Assembly: GCF_030817535.1 (NCBI RefSeq)
Contig: NZ_JAUSZL010000004.1
Span: forward strand, 186,001-250,000
Source of the DNA: Streptomyces sp. V3I8
GTDB lineage: Bacteria; Actinomycetota; Actinomycetes; Streptomycetales; Streptomycetaceae
Length of the DNA stretch: 64,000 bases
Direction of reading: 5' to 3'
The notes beneath the pieces are model-generated. The model was not told the origin of the DNA. It saw only the letters and a list, made by a program, of their open reading frames with translations, and ran no database searches. Below, in pieces: positions 1 through 10,900 of the stretch. Positions within the stretch are counted from its first letter, which is position 1. Every line of letters starts with the position of its first letter. A program made the position numbers and the translations under genes.

Positions 1-1
1 G

Positions 2-799
2 TCGGGGCCGATGGCGAAGGCGTTCGACCTGCTGGCCGCGGTCGCCAATGTGCGGCCCAGCTTCTCCTCGGTGCAGGACCTCGGTGCGCCGCCGCCGCCG
101 GTGAAGCTGGCCGAGGGGCCCGGCAGTCCCCGGCTGATCTGTGTCAGTACGCCGATGGCGACCGGCGGGGTCTACCAGCAGGCGCGGCTGGCCTCGCATT
201 TCCGCGGGGTGCGGCAGGTGTCGGCGGTGCCGGTGTCGGGCTTCGGTTCCCAGGAGAGCCTGCCCGCCACCGCCGGGGCGGCCATCGAGGCCCTGGCGGA
301 GAGTGTGCTGGTGGCGGCGGACGGCGAGCCGTTCGTCGTGCTGGGGTATTCCGCGGGCGGGCTGCTGGCCCACGTCACCGCGCAGTACCTGGAGAAGGTG
401 CGGGGCACCGCGCCGGCCGCGGTGGTGCTGCTGGACAGCTACCGGGCCGACAGCGGCCGCAACGACCTGGACGAGGGGATGGTGCTGAGCATGCTGGAGA
501 AGGAGTCGACCCTGGGCAGGTTCGACAGCTACCGGCTGTCCACCATGGGGCGTTACGTGGAGCTCGTACCGAAGCTGGTGACGGAGCCGATCGGGGCGCC
601 GGTGCTGTTCGTGCAGTGCACCGAGTCGTTCTCCCCGGCCGGCGCCGAGGACACGGCCGTGCACGGGGACGACTGGCAGGCGAAGCCGTGGGATCCCTCG
701 CACACCGTGCGGACGGTGGCGGCCAATCACTTCAGCATCCTGGAGGAAGCGGCCGGGGACACCGCGCGGATCATCGAGGAGTGGATCAGCACGTTGTGA
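2..799 (+). CDS. C-terminal end of a modular PKS ('PKS F'): linker and thioesterase domain (5' end outside window)
   Basis: This is an alpha/beta-hydrolase thioesterase of the type that ends modular PKSs; here it should release and cyclise the finished chain, presumably as a lactam. The nucleophile motif GYSAGG is visible (Ser codon 350-352), and the catalytic His is probably in NHFSILEE (about 725-748). The frame is open to the left edge, and the ATG at 11 has no ribosome binding site. The peptide from there (AFDLLAAVANVRPSF) is the usual ACP-to-TE linker. I therefore read it as the tail of a larger PKS on the + strand, not a stand-alone type II thioesterase. It is convergent with the ferredoxin/P450 pair. 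C-terminal docking of PKS C suggests that F receives the chain from C. The number of modules in F cannot be seen. Confidence 0.9.
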   Translation, partial: SGPMAKAFDLLAAVANVRPSFSSVQDLGAPPPPVKLAEGPGSPRLICVSTPMATGGVYQQARLASHFRGVRQVSAVPVSGFGSQESLPATAGAAIEALAESVLVAADGEPFVVLGYSAGGLLAHVTAQYLEKVRGTAPAAVVLLDSYRADSGRNDLDEGMVLSMLEKESTLGRFDSYRLSTMGRYVELVPKLVTEPIGAPVLFVQCTESFSPAGAEDTAVHGDDWQAKPWDPSHTVRTVAANHFSILEEAAGDTARIIEEWISTL

Positions 800-821
800 C
801 GGCGCCCGGCACGGCGCGGCG

Positions 822-850
822 CGGGCCCGCACCGTCACGGTGCGGGCCCG
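822..850. terminator. Perfect 13-bp hairpin between PKS F and the ferredoxin gene
   Basis: Arms 822-834 and 838-850 pair perfectly around a 3-nt loop, 22 bases after the PKS F stop. There is no T tract, as is usual in streptomycetes. It is placed to end transcription of F. Confidence 0.75.
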
Positions 851-902
851 TCGTGGTGAGAGGGGGGCGGGCTGTCCCGCTCCCCCGGTGCCGCGCCGCG
901 GG

Positions 903-935
903 GGTGCTGCCCGGTGCGGTGCGCCGGGCAGCACC
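903..935 (-). terminator. 12-bp hairpin downstream of the ferredoxin gene
   Basis: Arms 903-914 and 924-935 pair perfectly around a 9-nt loop, ending nine bases beyond the ferredoxin stop codon. With the hairpin at 822-850 it forms a back-to-back terminator pair between convergent genes. Confidence 0.7.
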
Positions 936-944
936 TCCCTGCGG

Positions 945-1151
945 TCAGCGGCGTTTGCCGCGCTCCAGGAAGATCGCCGAGACGGGGCACAGGAGCACCG
1001 CGCGTTCGACGGACGCCAGGTCGTGCGTGTCCGGGACGTCCTGGAGGAGGACGACCCGGCCGTCCTCCTCGTCCTGGGTGAATACGGCGGGCTGTGTGAA
1101 GACACACGCGCCCGAGCCGATGCAGCGGTCGTGCTCGACGGTGATGCGCAC
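945..1151 (-). CDS. [3Fe-4S] ferredoxin, P450 redox partner
   Basis: This small acidic ferredoxin (68 aa) is expected to pass electrons to the P450 encoded just upstream. Cys10, Cys16 (CIGSGAC) and Cys55 (LLCPVSAI) follow the three-cysteine pattern of streptomycete single-cluster ferredoxins; the position of a fourth ligand is Gly13, as expected for a [3Fe-4S] form. I chose the GTG start at 1151 because it follows AGGAGG at suitable spacing and gives the normal family length; longer in-frame extensions are low-complexity. It lies about 100 bases downstream of the P450 on the same strand, so the two probably form one transcript. No ferredoxin reductase gene is seen in the window. Confidence 0.88.
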   Translation of the reverse strand: MRITVEHDRCIGSGACVFTQPAVFTQDEEDGRVVLLQDVPDTHDLASVERAVLLCPVSAIFLERGKRR

Positions 1152-1252
1152 CGCTCTCTGCCTCCTTCGCTTCCGCGTCCCTCGTCCCTCGTCCCGCATG
1201 CCGCATGCCTCGTCCCGCGTCCCGCGGGGGTGTGCGGTGGGGTCCCGGCGTG

Positions 1253-2476
1253 TCACCAGGTGACGGGAAGCGCGTCCAGTCCCTGGATCAGCGTGGACTT
1301 CTTGAAGGGCAGCTCGTGCGCGGGCACCGCGAGGCGCAGGGTCGGGATGCGGGCGAAGAGGGTGTTGTAGACGATCTCCAGCTCGACCCGGACGAGGCTG
1401 GATCCGGGGCACTGGTGGATGCCGTGGCCGAAGGCGGAGTGCAGGCCGATCTCGCGGAAGATGTCGAGGGTGTCGGGGTTCTCGAAGGCCCGTTCGTCGC
1501 GGTTGGCCGACCCGTTCAGGGCGATGATCCCCTCGCCCTTGCGGATGAGGACGCCCGCGATCTCGATGTCCTCGGTGGCGGTGCGGGAGGTCGCGGAGTC
1601 GGCGATGCTCAGGTAGCGCAGGAGTTCCTCGATGGCGTTCCTGGTGAGGGAGGGGTCCCGTTTGAGGTGCGCCAGCTGGTCGGGGTGCTCCAGCAGCACC
1701 CCGACCCCCAGGACGATCATGTTGGTGAGGGTGTCGAAGCCGCCGGAGATGAGCATCCGGGCGAGGGCGACGATCTCACGGTGGGTCAGGGTGTTGCTCT
1801 CGCTGTTCTTCGTCACGACCCGGCCCAGCAGGTCGTCGGCCGGCTCGTTCTCCTTGGAGGTGACCAGCTTGCCGAGGTAGGCGTCCATCTCCTCCATCGC
1901 CAGGGCGATGTCCTGGGGTGTGACGTCGTTGCGGACGGTGCGCTCGGCGAAGTCACGGAAGTAGGGGATGTCCGCGGCCGGCACGCCCAGCAGTTCGCAC
2001 AGGATGAGCGAGGGCACGGGGATGGCCAGCTCGGTGAGCAGGTCCAGGGGTCCGCCCTTGTCCAGCATGGCCGTGACGTGCTCGTCCACCACTTCCTGGA
2101 TGCGCTCGCGCAGTGCCTGGACGCGTTTGACGGTCAGCTCGGGGATGATCGCCCGCCGGTGCAGGGCGTGCTGGGGCAGGTCCATCGCCACCAGCGGGGT
2201 CTCCATCGCCGCGAGGGCTTCCGGGGGGACGGGGACCTGCAGCGGGTAGCCGGGGTTGACGAAGCTCGAACTCATGTGGGGCTCGGTCAGGACCTGCCGT
2301 ACGTGCTCCTGGCGGGCCACGACCCAGACCTCCTTGCCGGAGACCGCGAGCTTCACCCGGGAGACGGGCTGGTCCGCGCGCAGGCCGGCGTACTGGTCCG
2401 GGGGCTGGAAGGGGCACTTGCGTTCCATGGGGAAAAGCGGCGGGGCGTCCTGCGGCTGTCTTGGGCCTTCGCTCAT
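1253..2476 (-). CDS. Cytochrome P450 monooxygenase, probable macrolactam tailoring hydroxylase
   Basis: Soluble bacterial class I P450 of 407 aa. The I-helix motif GGFDTLTN (245-252) has the Asp-Thr pair used for oxygen activation. ExxR is E284-R287. The haem loop FGHGIHQCPG places the axial ligand at Cys356. I prefer the ATG at 2476 over the GTG at 2485 because AGGAG sits eight bases before it. It is co-directional with the ferredoxin downstream. Upstream is a tandem TAGGGG motif shared with the PKS D and aminomutase promoters, so it is probably co-regulated with the cluster. The substrate is most likely the released macrolactam or a late intermediate; the position oxidised cannot be predicted from sequence alone. 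Confidence 0.92.
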   Translation of the reverse strand: MSEGPRQPQDAPPLFPMERKCPFQPPDQYAGLRADQPVSRVKLAVSGKEVWVVARQEHVRQVLTEPHMSSSFVNPGYPLQVPVPPEALAAMETPLVAMDLPQHALHRRAIIPELTVKRVQALRERIQEVVDEHVTAMLDKGGPLDLLTELAIPVPSLILCELLGVPAADIPYFRDFAERTVRNDVTPQDIALAMEEMDAYLGKLVTSKENEPADDLLGRVVTKNSESNTLTHREIVALARMLISGGFDTLTNMIVLGVGVLLEHPDQLAHLKRDPSLTRNAIEELLRYLSIADSATSRTATEDIEIAGVLIRKGEGIIALNGSANRDERAFENPDTLDIFREIGLHSAFGHGIHQCPGSSLVRVELEIVYNTLFARIPTLRLAVPAHELPFKKSTLIQGLDALPVTW

Positions 2477-2527
2477 CACACACACTCCTGAGGGCTCCTG
2501 GGGGATGGCTCCTCCTTCTGTGCGCGC

Positions 2528-2574
2528 AGTATGTTGCCGTTCCCGGCGGCCGGGACATCCCCTACCGCCCCCTA
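2528..2574 (-). promoter_or_regulatory. Candidate P450 promoter with tandem TAGGGG repeat
   Basis: On the - strand two TAGGGG units (2569-2574 and 2559-2564) lie exactly 10 bp apart. They are followed 25 bases later by a -10-like CATACT (2528-2533), about 50 bases before the P450 start. Similar repeats occur upstream of PKS D, the aminomutase and the discrete ACP. Function is inferred only from recurrence and position. Confidence 0.45.
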
Positions 2575-2583
2575 TAAATCAAG

Positions 2584-2656
2584 CCACCGCGCCTTACGGG
2601 TTTCGGCCCGGGCGCGGTGGCGGTCGCGGCGGGGTGGCGGGGCGCCACCCCGCCGC
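2584..2656 (-). terminator. Two hairpins directly downstream of PKS E
   Basis: The first hairpin (arms 2626-2638 and 2644-2656, 5-nt loop, perfect 13 bp) abuts the PKS E stop codon. A second, looser one has arms 2584-2593 and 2611-2620. Together they would insulate the PKS operon from the P450 promoter. Confidence 0.7.
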
Positions 2657-5600
2657 TCACTTGAAGACTTCCAGTTCGCTGTCGAGGATGTCGAAGAGCT
2701 CGTCGGCGGAGGCCGCCACGAGGTCCGCGTCCACGCTGGGCGCGTCGGTCTCGAACAGCAGCTCCGTCAGGTAGGCGGCCAGGTCACTGGCTGAGGGGTG
2801 GTCGAAGACCAGCATCGGGGGCAGGTTGCGGTCGGCCAGGGTGACCATCCGGTTGCGCAGTTCCAGGGCGCTGAGCGAGTCGAAGCCGATGTCCAGGAAC
2901 CCCCGGTCGGGGTCGATGGCCTCGAAGTGGCTGTGGCCCAGGACGTCGGCGGCCCTGGCCCGCACCATTTCCAGCATGCGGCGGTCGCGCTCGGCGGCGG
3001 GCAGTGCGGACAACAGCTCCACCGCGGTGGCACCGGCCCCGGTGCCCGCCTCGGCGCGCGCCGCCCTGCGGGCGGGGCCGCGCACCAGTGCGCGCAGCAG
3101 CGCCGGCACCTCACCGGTGCGGGTGCGCAGCACGGCGGTGTCGATCCGCATCGGGACGACGACGCTCTCGCCGCTCGCCAGCGCGGCGTCGAACAGGGCC
3201 AGGCCCTCCTCCGCGGTGAACGCGGGCAGTCCCTGGCGGCGCATGCGCTCCAGGTCGGCCTCGCTCAGTTCCCGGCTCATGCCGGAGTCGATGCCCCAGG
3301 CGCCCCAGGCCAGCGAGACGGCGGGCAGTCCCTCGGCGCGGCGGCGTACCGCCAGCGCGTCGAGGAAGACGTTGGCGGCCGCGTAGCCGGCCTGTCCCTG
3401 GGCGAGGACCAGGCCGCCGGCCGAGGAGTACAGCACGAACATCGACAGGTCGCTGTCCCGGGTCAGTTCGTGCAGGTGCCAGGCGGCGTCCGCCTTGGGG
3501 GCCGAAGCCCTCGTCGAGCCAGTGCGGCGGCCAGGTGGCGACCAGGCCGTTGTGGACCACGCCCGCCACGTGCACCACGCCGGTCAGCGGGTGCTGGGCG
3601 GGTACCGAGGCCAGCAGGTCCCGCAGGGCCCGGCGGTCGGAGACGTCGCAGGCGGCGACGGTGGCCTGGGCGCCCAGTGCGGCGAGTTCGGCGACCAGTT
3701 CGTCGGCGCCGGGGGCCTGCTGTCCGCGCCGGCTGGTCAGCAGCAGGTGGCGTACGCCCCGCTCGGTGACCAGGTGGCGGGCCAGCAGCGCGCCCAGGCC
3801 GCCGGTGCCGCCGGTGATCAGGACCGTGCCCTGCGGGTCCAGTGCCCGTTCGGCGGGCGGCGGTTGCACGGCCGTGGCCTTCGCCAGCCGGGGCACGAGC
3901 ACCTCGCCCGCCCGGATCGCGGCCTCGGTCTCCCCCGAGGCGACCACGCCGGCCAGGCTCTTGAGGGATTCCGGCGTGCCGTCCGTGTCGACGAGGACGA
4001 ACCGGCCGGGATGTTCGGCCTGCGCCGCGCGCACCAGTCCCCACACGGGGGCCTGGACGAGGTCGGCGACCTCGTCCTCGCGGGCATGGACCGCGTTGCG
4101 GGTCACCACCACGAGCCGGGCGTCGGCGAACCGCTCCTCGCCCAGCCACTCCTGCACCCGGCCCAGTACGTCACGGCTGGTCGTGTGCACGGCGTCGAGG
4201 AGGCCCGCCGTCGGCGCGGGGCAGTCGTAGAGCACGGCGTCGGGCACGGACCGGGCGGTGAGCGCGTCCTCCCAGGAGAGCAGGGCGGCGCTGCCCGCGG
4301 TGTCGGTGAAGGCGTTCCATTCGACGCGGAAGAGCGACTGGCCGACGGAGCCGCCCGACGCCCTGAGCTGCTCCGGTGAGACGGGCCGGAAGGCCAGCGC
4401 CTGCACCGAGGCCACCGGGGCCCCGGTGGCGTCGGCCAGCTCCATGGCCACCGTGCCGGGGCTTTCGCGCAGCAGGGCCACCCGCAGCGCGGTGGCGCCC
4501 ACCGCGTGCAGGGTGATGCCGCCCCAGGAGAACGGCAGCAGGGTCTGCTCCTCGCCGCTGTCGCCCAGGCTCAGGGCGTGCATGGCCGCGTCCAGGAGGG
4601 CCGGGTGCAGGCCGAACCGCTGCGCCTCGGCGTGCTCGCTCTCGGGCAGGGACACCTCGGCGAACACGTCGTCGCCGCGCGTCCAGGCCGCCTTGAGGCC
4701 CTGGAAGGCGGGCCCGTAGGCGTAGCCCTGACGGAACAGCAGGTCGTACATGCCGCTGACGTCCATAGGGGTGGCGCCCTGTGGCGGCCACTGGGTGAGG
4801 TCGGCGGCGGGTGTCACGGTGCCCTCGGCGAGGGCGCCGACGCCGTGCAGGGTCCAGGGCACGTCGGCCGCGGCGGCCGGGTCGCGCGAGTAGATGTGCA
4901 GGGTGCGCCGGCCCTCCGCGTCCGGGGTCCCGATGGACACCTGGACCTGGAGTCCCCCGCGTTCGGGCAGGATCAGCGGTGCCTGCAGGATCAGCTCCTC
5001 CAGTACGCCGCAGCCCACCCGCTCCCCCGCGCGGACCGCCAGCTCCACGAAGCCGGTGCCGGGCAGCAGGAGGCTGCCCAGGACGTCGTGGTCGGCGATC
5101 CAGCGCTGTGAGTCCAGTGCCAGCCGGCCGGTCAGCACCACACCGTCGGTGTCGGCGAGTCCCACCGAGGCGCCGAGCATCGGGTGGTCCACGTCGTGCT
5201 GGCCCACGGCCGACACGCCCAGGCTCACCCCGGCGTGCGCGTCGACCCAGTAGCGCTGGTGCTGGAAGGCGTACGTGGGCAGGTCCACGCGCTCGGCCGC
5301 GTGGGCGGCGTAGAAGGCGTCCCAGTCGACTGCCGCACCGGAGGCGAACAGCCCGCCCAGCGCGGTCAGTACGGTGACGTCCTCGGGCCGGTCCTTGCGC
5401 AGCACCGGGGCGAAGGTGATCTCGTCGACGCCGTCGAGGATCTGACGGGCCAGACCTGTCAGGACGGCGTCGGGGCCGCACTCGACGAAGCGGGTGACGC
5501 CTTGGCCGTGCAGGGCCTTGATCCCGTCGGCGAAGCGCACCGCCTCACGCACGTGACCGACCCAGTACTCGGGGTCAGTCAGCTGCCCGGCCGTCGCCAG

Positions 5601-7940
5601 AGCACCCGTCACGTTCGACACCACGGCCAGCTTCGGCTCCACATACGTCAGCGAGGCCGCCACTGTGCGGAACTCGTCGAGCATCGGCTCCATCAACGGC
5701 GAGTGGAAGGCGTGCGAGACCCGCAGGCGGCTCACCCGGCGGCCCAGCGCACGGAAGTGTTCGTCAACCGTCTTCACGTCGGCTTCGGCGCCGGAGACCA
5801 CCACGGAGGTCGGCCCGTTGACCGCGGCGATCCCCACCACACCGTCGAGCAGCGGCAGGACTTCGTCCTCGGTGGCTTCGACGGCGAGCATCGCGCCGCC
5901 GGAGGGCAGCGCGTCCATCAACCGGCCCCGCGCCGCCACCAGCGCAGCCGCATCCTCCAGCGACAGGACACCGGCGACGTGGGCGGCGGTGATCTCACCG
6001 ATGGAATGCCCAGCCACGAAGTCCGGCCGCACACCCCACGACTCCAGCAGACGGAACAGCGCCGTCTCCACGGCGAACAGCGCGGCCTGCGCGAACACGG
6101 TGCGGTTGAGCAGGTCGGCGTCCTCACCGAACACCACCTCCCGCAACGGCCGCTCCAGCCGGCCCTGCAACGCTTCGCACACCGCGTCGAAAGCAGATGC
6201 GTACACCGGGAACGCCTCGTACAACTCCCGGCCCATGGACAGACGCTGGCTGCCCTGGCCGGTGAAGAGCACGGCGGTGCGGCCCGAGGGACGCGACCGG
6301 GTCACCGCGTCGTCGCCGAGCCCGGTGAGCGCGGCCAGGAGGTCCTCGCGGGTGCGGCCCACCACCACCGCCCGGTGTTCGAGGGCGGCACGGGAGGAGA
6401 GCAGGGAGAAGCCGATGTCGGCCGGGGTGAGGTGGGGGCGTTCCTCCACCCAGCGGGCCAGTTGCTCGGCCTGGGCGGGCAGTGCGCCGGCGCCGCGCGC
6501 GGAGATCACCCACGGCACCGCCGGTGAGCCGGTGGTCGTGGTGTGGGGGGTCGCCGGGGCCTGGGTGTCGGCCGGTGTCCGGGGTGTGGTCGGGGGTTCT
6601 TCGATGATGACGTGGGCGTTGGTGCCGGAGAGGCCGAAGGAGGAGATGCCGGCGCGGCGCGGGCGGCCGTCGTCGGTGGCCGGCCAGGGACGCGGCTCGG
6701 TGAGGAGCTCCACCGCCCCGGCGTCCCAGTCGACCTTGGTGGAGGGCTGGTCGGCGTACAGGGACTTGGGCATGGTGGCGTGGCGCATGGCCATGACCGT
6801 CTTGATGATGCCGGCCACGCCGGCGGCGGCCTGGGTGTGGCCCATGTTGGATTTGATGGAGCCCAGCCACAGCGGCCGGTCGGCGGGGCGTGCGCGGCCG
6901 TAGGTGGCAAGGAGGGCCTGGGCCTCGATGGGGTCGCCCAGGGTGGTGCCGGTGCCGTGGGCCTCGATCAGGTCGACCTGGTCGGGGGTGAGCTGGGCGC
7001 TGGCCAGGGCTTGTTTGATGACGCGCTGCTGGGAGGGGCCGTTGGGCGTGGTGAGGCCGCTGGAGGCGCCGTCCTGGTTGACGGCGCTGCCGCGGACGAC
7101 GGCCAGGACGGGGTGGTTGTTGCGGCGGGCGTCGGACAGGCGCTCGACCAGGAGCATGCCGACGCCCTCGGAGCAGCCGACGCCGTCGGCGGACTCGGCG
7201 AAGGACTTGCAGCGGCCGTCGGGGGCCAGGCCGCGCTGGGTGCTGAAGTAGACGAACATGTCGGGGTTGGTCATCACGGTCACCCCGCCGGCCAGGGCCA
7301 GGGTGCACTCCCCCGCCCGCAGGGCCTGTACCGCCAGGTGCAGGGCGACCAGGGAGGAGGAGCAGGCGGTGTCGACGGTGACGGCCGGGCCCTCCAGGCC
7401 CAGGGTGTAGGCGACGCGGCCGGTGACCAGGCTGCCGTCGCTGCTGCCGAAGCCGTAGTCGTGGTACATGACGCCGGCGAAGACGCCGGTGCGGCTGCCC
7501 TTGAGGGACAGCGGGTCGATGCCGGCGCGTTCGACGGCCTCCCAGGACGATTCCAGCAGCAGGCGCTGCTGGGGGTCCATGCCGAGGCTTTCGTTGGGGC
7601 TGATGCCGAAGAAGGCGGGGTCGAAGTCGGCGGCGTCGTGCAGGAAGCCGCCCTCGCGGGAGACGGTGCGGCCGTTCTTGCCCGGTTCGGGGTCGTAGAC
7701 GCCCTCGATGTCCCAGCCGCGGTCGGCGGGGAAGGCGGAGACGGCGTCGCGGCCGTCGGCGACCAGCTGCCACAGCTGGTCGGGGGAGGTGACGCCGCCG
7801 GGGAAGCGGCAGGCCATGCCCACCACGGCGATCGGCTCGCTGGTGGCGGCTGCGAGGTCGGCGTTCTGCCGGCGCAGGCGTTCGTTGTCCAGCATGGACT
7901 TTCTGAGCGCCTCGACGATCTGCTCGACGGATGCGTCCAC
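2657..7940 (-). CDS. Modular PKS 'E', module 4: KS-AT-DH-KR-ACP, interrupted by a one-base insertion
   Basis: One extension module, about 1760 aa once a frameshift is corrected. N-terminal docking helix ([20 protein letters not shown]), then KS (about 7830-6600; DTACSSS, HGTGT), malonyl-type AT (GHSIG near 6005; HAFH near 5710), DH (HxxxGxxxxP near 5080), KR (GGTGGLG near 3810; Tyr in GYAAAN near 3380), ACP (GFDSL near 2883) and a C-terminal docking end ([13 protein letters not shown]). It should add malonate and leave a double bond. The KR lacks the LDD motif (VVHNG). The frame breaks inside the KR at the G run 3497-3501: removing one G restores [13 protein letters not shown]. The GTG start at 7940 lies 43 bases after the PKS D stop, so D and E are co-transcribed. 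KS and linkers closely resemble module 5. Confidence 0.9.
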
Positions 7941-7983
7941 GGTGAAGGTAAGCCTCTCGGTCGGTGGGGCCGGCAGACGGCAC

Positions 7984-10900
7984 TCAGTTGGTTTCGTCGG
8001 CGGACAGGGCGGCGCGGACCAGGTCTTCGACCGCCATGCTCTTGATGGCGTCGCTGCGGTCCTCGGGTGCTTCGCCGGGTGCCGCGTGGGGGGAGGTGTC
8101 GGTGTCCCGGGCGGCGGTGGCGAGGGTGAGCAGGGCGTCCAGCAGGCCGGCCTCGCGGAGGTCGGCCAGGGACAGGGACTGCAGGGCGCCGCGGACGGCT
8201 GCCTCGTCCGCCGTGCCGGTGGAGGCGGTGGTGTCCTGTTCGCCGGCGTCCGGCAGGCCGGGGGCCAGTTCTTCCAGCAGGAACACGGCCAGGGCGGCCG
8301 GGTTGGGGTAGTCGAACATCAAGGTGGCGGGCAGGCGCAGTCCTGTCGCGCTCTGCAGCCGGTTGCGCAGTTCGATGGCGGCCAGGGAGTCCAGGCCCAG
8401 TTCGGTGAAGCCCTTGGTGATGTCGATCGACTGCGGGTCGTCGTGGCGTACGGCGGCCACGTGGGTGCGCACCACGTCGCTGAGGGTGCGTTCGCGTTCG
8501 GTGTGGCTCAGCGGGGCGAGGCGTTCCTCCAGGGTGCCCGCGCCGGTGGCGGCCGTGGTGGCGGGGGTGGGCGGTGCGGTGCGGGCGGGGGTGGGGGTGG
8601 GCCTGGCGGCGTCGCGGCGGGCGGTGCGGACGATCTCGCGGAACAGCGGCGAGAGTTCCTCGTCGGCGGCCTGGGCGAGGGCGTCGGCCTGGATGCGGAT
8701 GGGGACCAGCAGGGCTTCGTCGAGGGCCAGGGCCTCGTCGAAGAGGGCCAGTCCCTGTTCGGTGGTCAGGGCGGGCATGCCCAGGCGGTCCATGCGGTGC
8801 AGGTCGGCGTCGGTGACGCCGCCGCCCAGGCCGGTCCTGGCCTCCCACAGGCCGAAGGGCAGTGCGGTGGCGGGCAGTCCGCTGTGCCTGCGGTGCAGGG
8901 CCAGGGCGTCGACGAAGCGGTTGGCCGCCCCGTAGTTGCCCTGGCCGACGCCGACGAGGAGTCCGGCGCACGAGGACAGCAGGACGAACGCGGTCAGGTC
9001 GAGGTCGTGGGTGAGTTCGTGCAGGTTCCATGCCGCGTCGACCTTGGGCCGCAGGACGGCTTCCAGCTGGGCCGGGGTGAGGGCGGCGAGCAGGGCGTTG
9101 TCCATGACGCCCGCGGCGTGCACGACCGCGCGCAGCGGGCGGTCGGCGGGGATGGCGGTGAGGAGGTCGGCCAGGGCGGTGCGGTCGGCCACGTCGCAGG
9201 CGACGGCGGTGGCCTGGGCGCCCAGTGCGGCGAGTTCGGTGAGCAGTTCGCGGGCGCCGGGGGCCTGCTCCCCGCGGCGGCTGGTCAGGAGCAGGTGGCG
9301 TACGCCGTGCTCGGTGACCAGGTGGCGGGCCAGCAGTGCGCCCAGGCCGCTGGTGCCGCCGGTGATCAGGACGGTGCCGGCCGGGTCCCAGGGGGCGGGC
9401 CGCTCGGTGTCGTCGAGGGGGATGCCGGTCAGGCGCGGGACGCGGACGTCGCTGCCGCGCACGGCGAACTCGGGTTCGCCCAGGGCCGCGAGCGGTGCGG
9501 TGATGCGGCTGTCCTCGCCGAGGTCGGCGAGCAGGATGCGGCCGGGCATCTCCTGCTGGGCGGAGCGCACCAGTCCCCATACGGGGGCCTGGACGACATC
9601 GACGCTCTCCCCGGCACCGGTGGCGGTGTCGGTGTCGACGACGACGGCGCCGCGGGTGACGACCATCAGGCGGGTGTCGGCCAGGCGGGTGTCGGCCGTC
9701 CAGGTCCGCAGGACCTCGAGCAGCTCCTCCAGTACGGTGCGGACGGCCGCCGGGGTGTCGCCGGTGGCCCGGGGCACGGGGTACAGCACCAGTTCGGGTG
9801 CGGGGGCGCCGGCGTCCAGGGCCGCGGTGAAGGCGGCGGGGCCGGTGTGGACGGGGACGTCCTCGGGTACTCCGGCGTCGGCCGGGGTGCCGCCCAGGAC
9901 GGCCCAGTCGCCCGCGGCGGTGGCGCCCGCGGTGCCCAGCGGGAGGTGGCTCCAGCCGACCCGGTGCAGGGCCTCGCGCTGCTGGGTGCCGGTGGAGGCG
10001 GCGGCCGCGGCGGCCACCCGGTCCGGGGTGACGGCGCGCACCACGAGGGACTCCACGGTGGCCACCGGCAGGCCGGTGGCGTCCGCGAGTTCCAGGCGTA
10101 CGGCGTCCGGGCCGATCGAGTTGAGTTTGACGCGCATGCGGGCCGCTCCCCCGGCGTGCAGGGAGACACCGGTCCAGGCGAACGGCAGGTGGGAGGCGCC
10201 GACGTCCTGGGGCCGGTAGCCGCCCAGGAAGTCGGTGGCGCTCAGGGCCGCGTCCAGCAGCGCGGGGTGCACCCGGTAGCCGGCGGCCTCCTGGCGTGCC
10301 TCCTCGGGCAGGGCGACCTCGGCGTAGACGTCCTCGCCGTGGCGCCAGACGGCCTTGAGGCCGCGGAAGGTGGGGCCGTAGTAGTAGCCCTGGCTGGTGA
10401 GGTAGTCGTAGACGTCGCTGATGTCGACCTGTTCGGCGCCGGGCGGCGGCCAGGCGGCGGTGCCCAGGGGGGCGGGCGCCGTGGCCAGGGGGTCGGAGGG
10501 GGCGAGGAATCCGGAGACGTGCCGGGTCCAGCCGACGTGGTCGGGGGCGTTCTCGGCCCGTGAGTACACCGCCAGGGAGCGTCGTCGCTCGGCGTCCGCG
10601 GCGCCGACGAGCACCTGCACGGCGGTGCCGCCGGTGGCCGTCAGCGGCATGATCGCCTCGATGGTGAGTTCCTCCACGAGGTCGCAGCCGACCTCCTCGC
10701 CCGCGCGCAGGGCCAGTTCGACGTAGCCGGTGCCGGGCAGCAGCAGGGTGCCGAGCACGTTGTGGTCGGCCAGCCAGCGCTGGGTGTCCATGGCGAGCCG
10801 GCCGGTGAGCACCACTCCGCCGGACTCCGGGGAGACGACGACGGCGCTCAGCAGGGGGTGCGCGGCGGGCTGCTGGCCGATGTCCTCGGCGGAGCCGGAG

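Noticed and set aside
2..799. Stand-alone type II thioesterase starting at ATG 11
   Set aside because: No ribosome binding site, the frame is open to the edge, and the first residues are a PKS ACP-TE linker.
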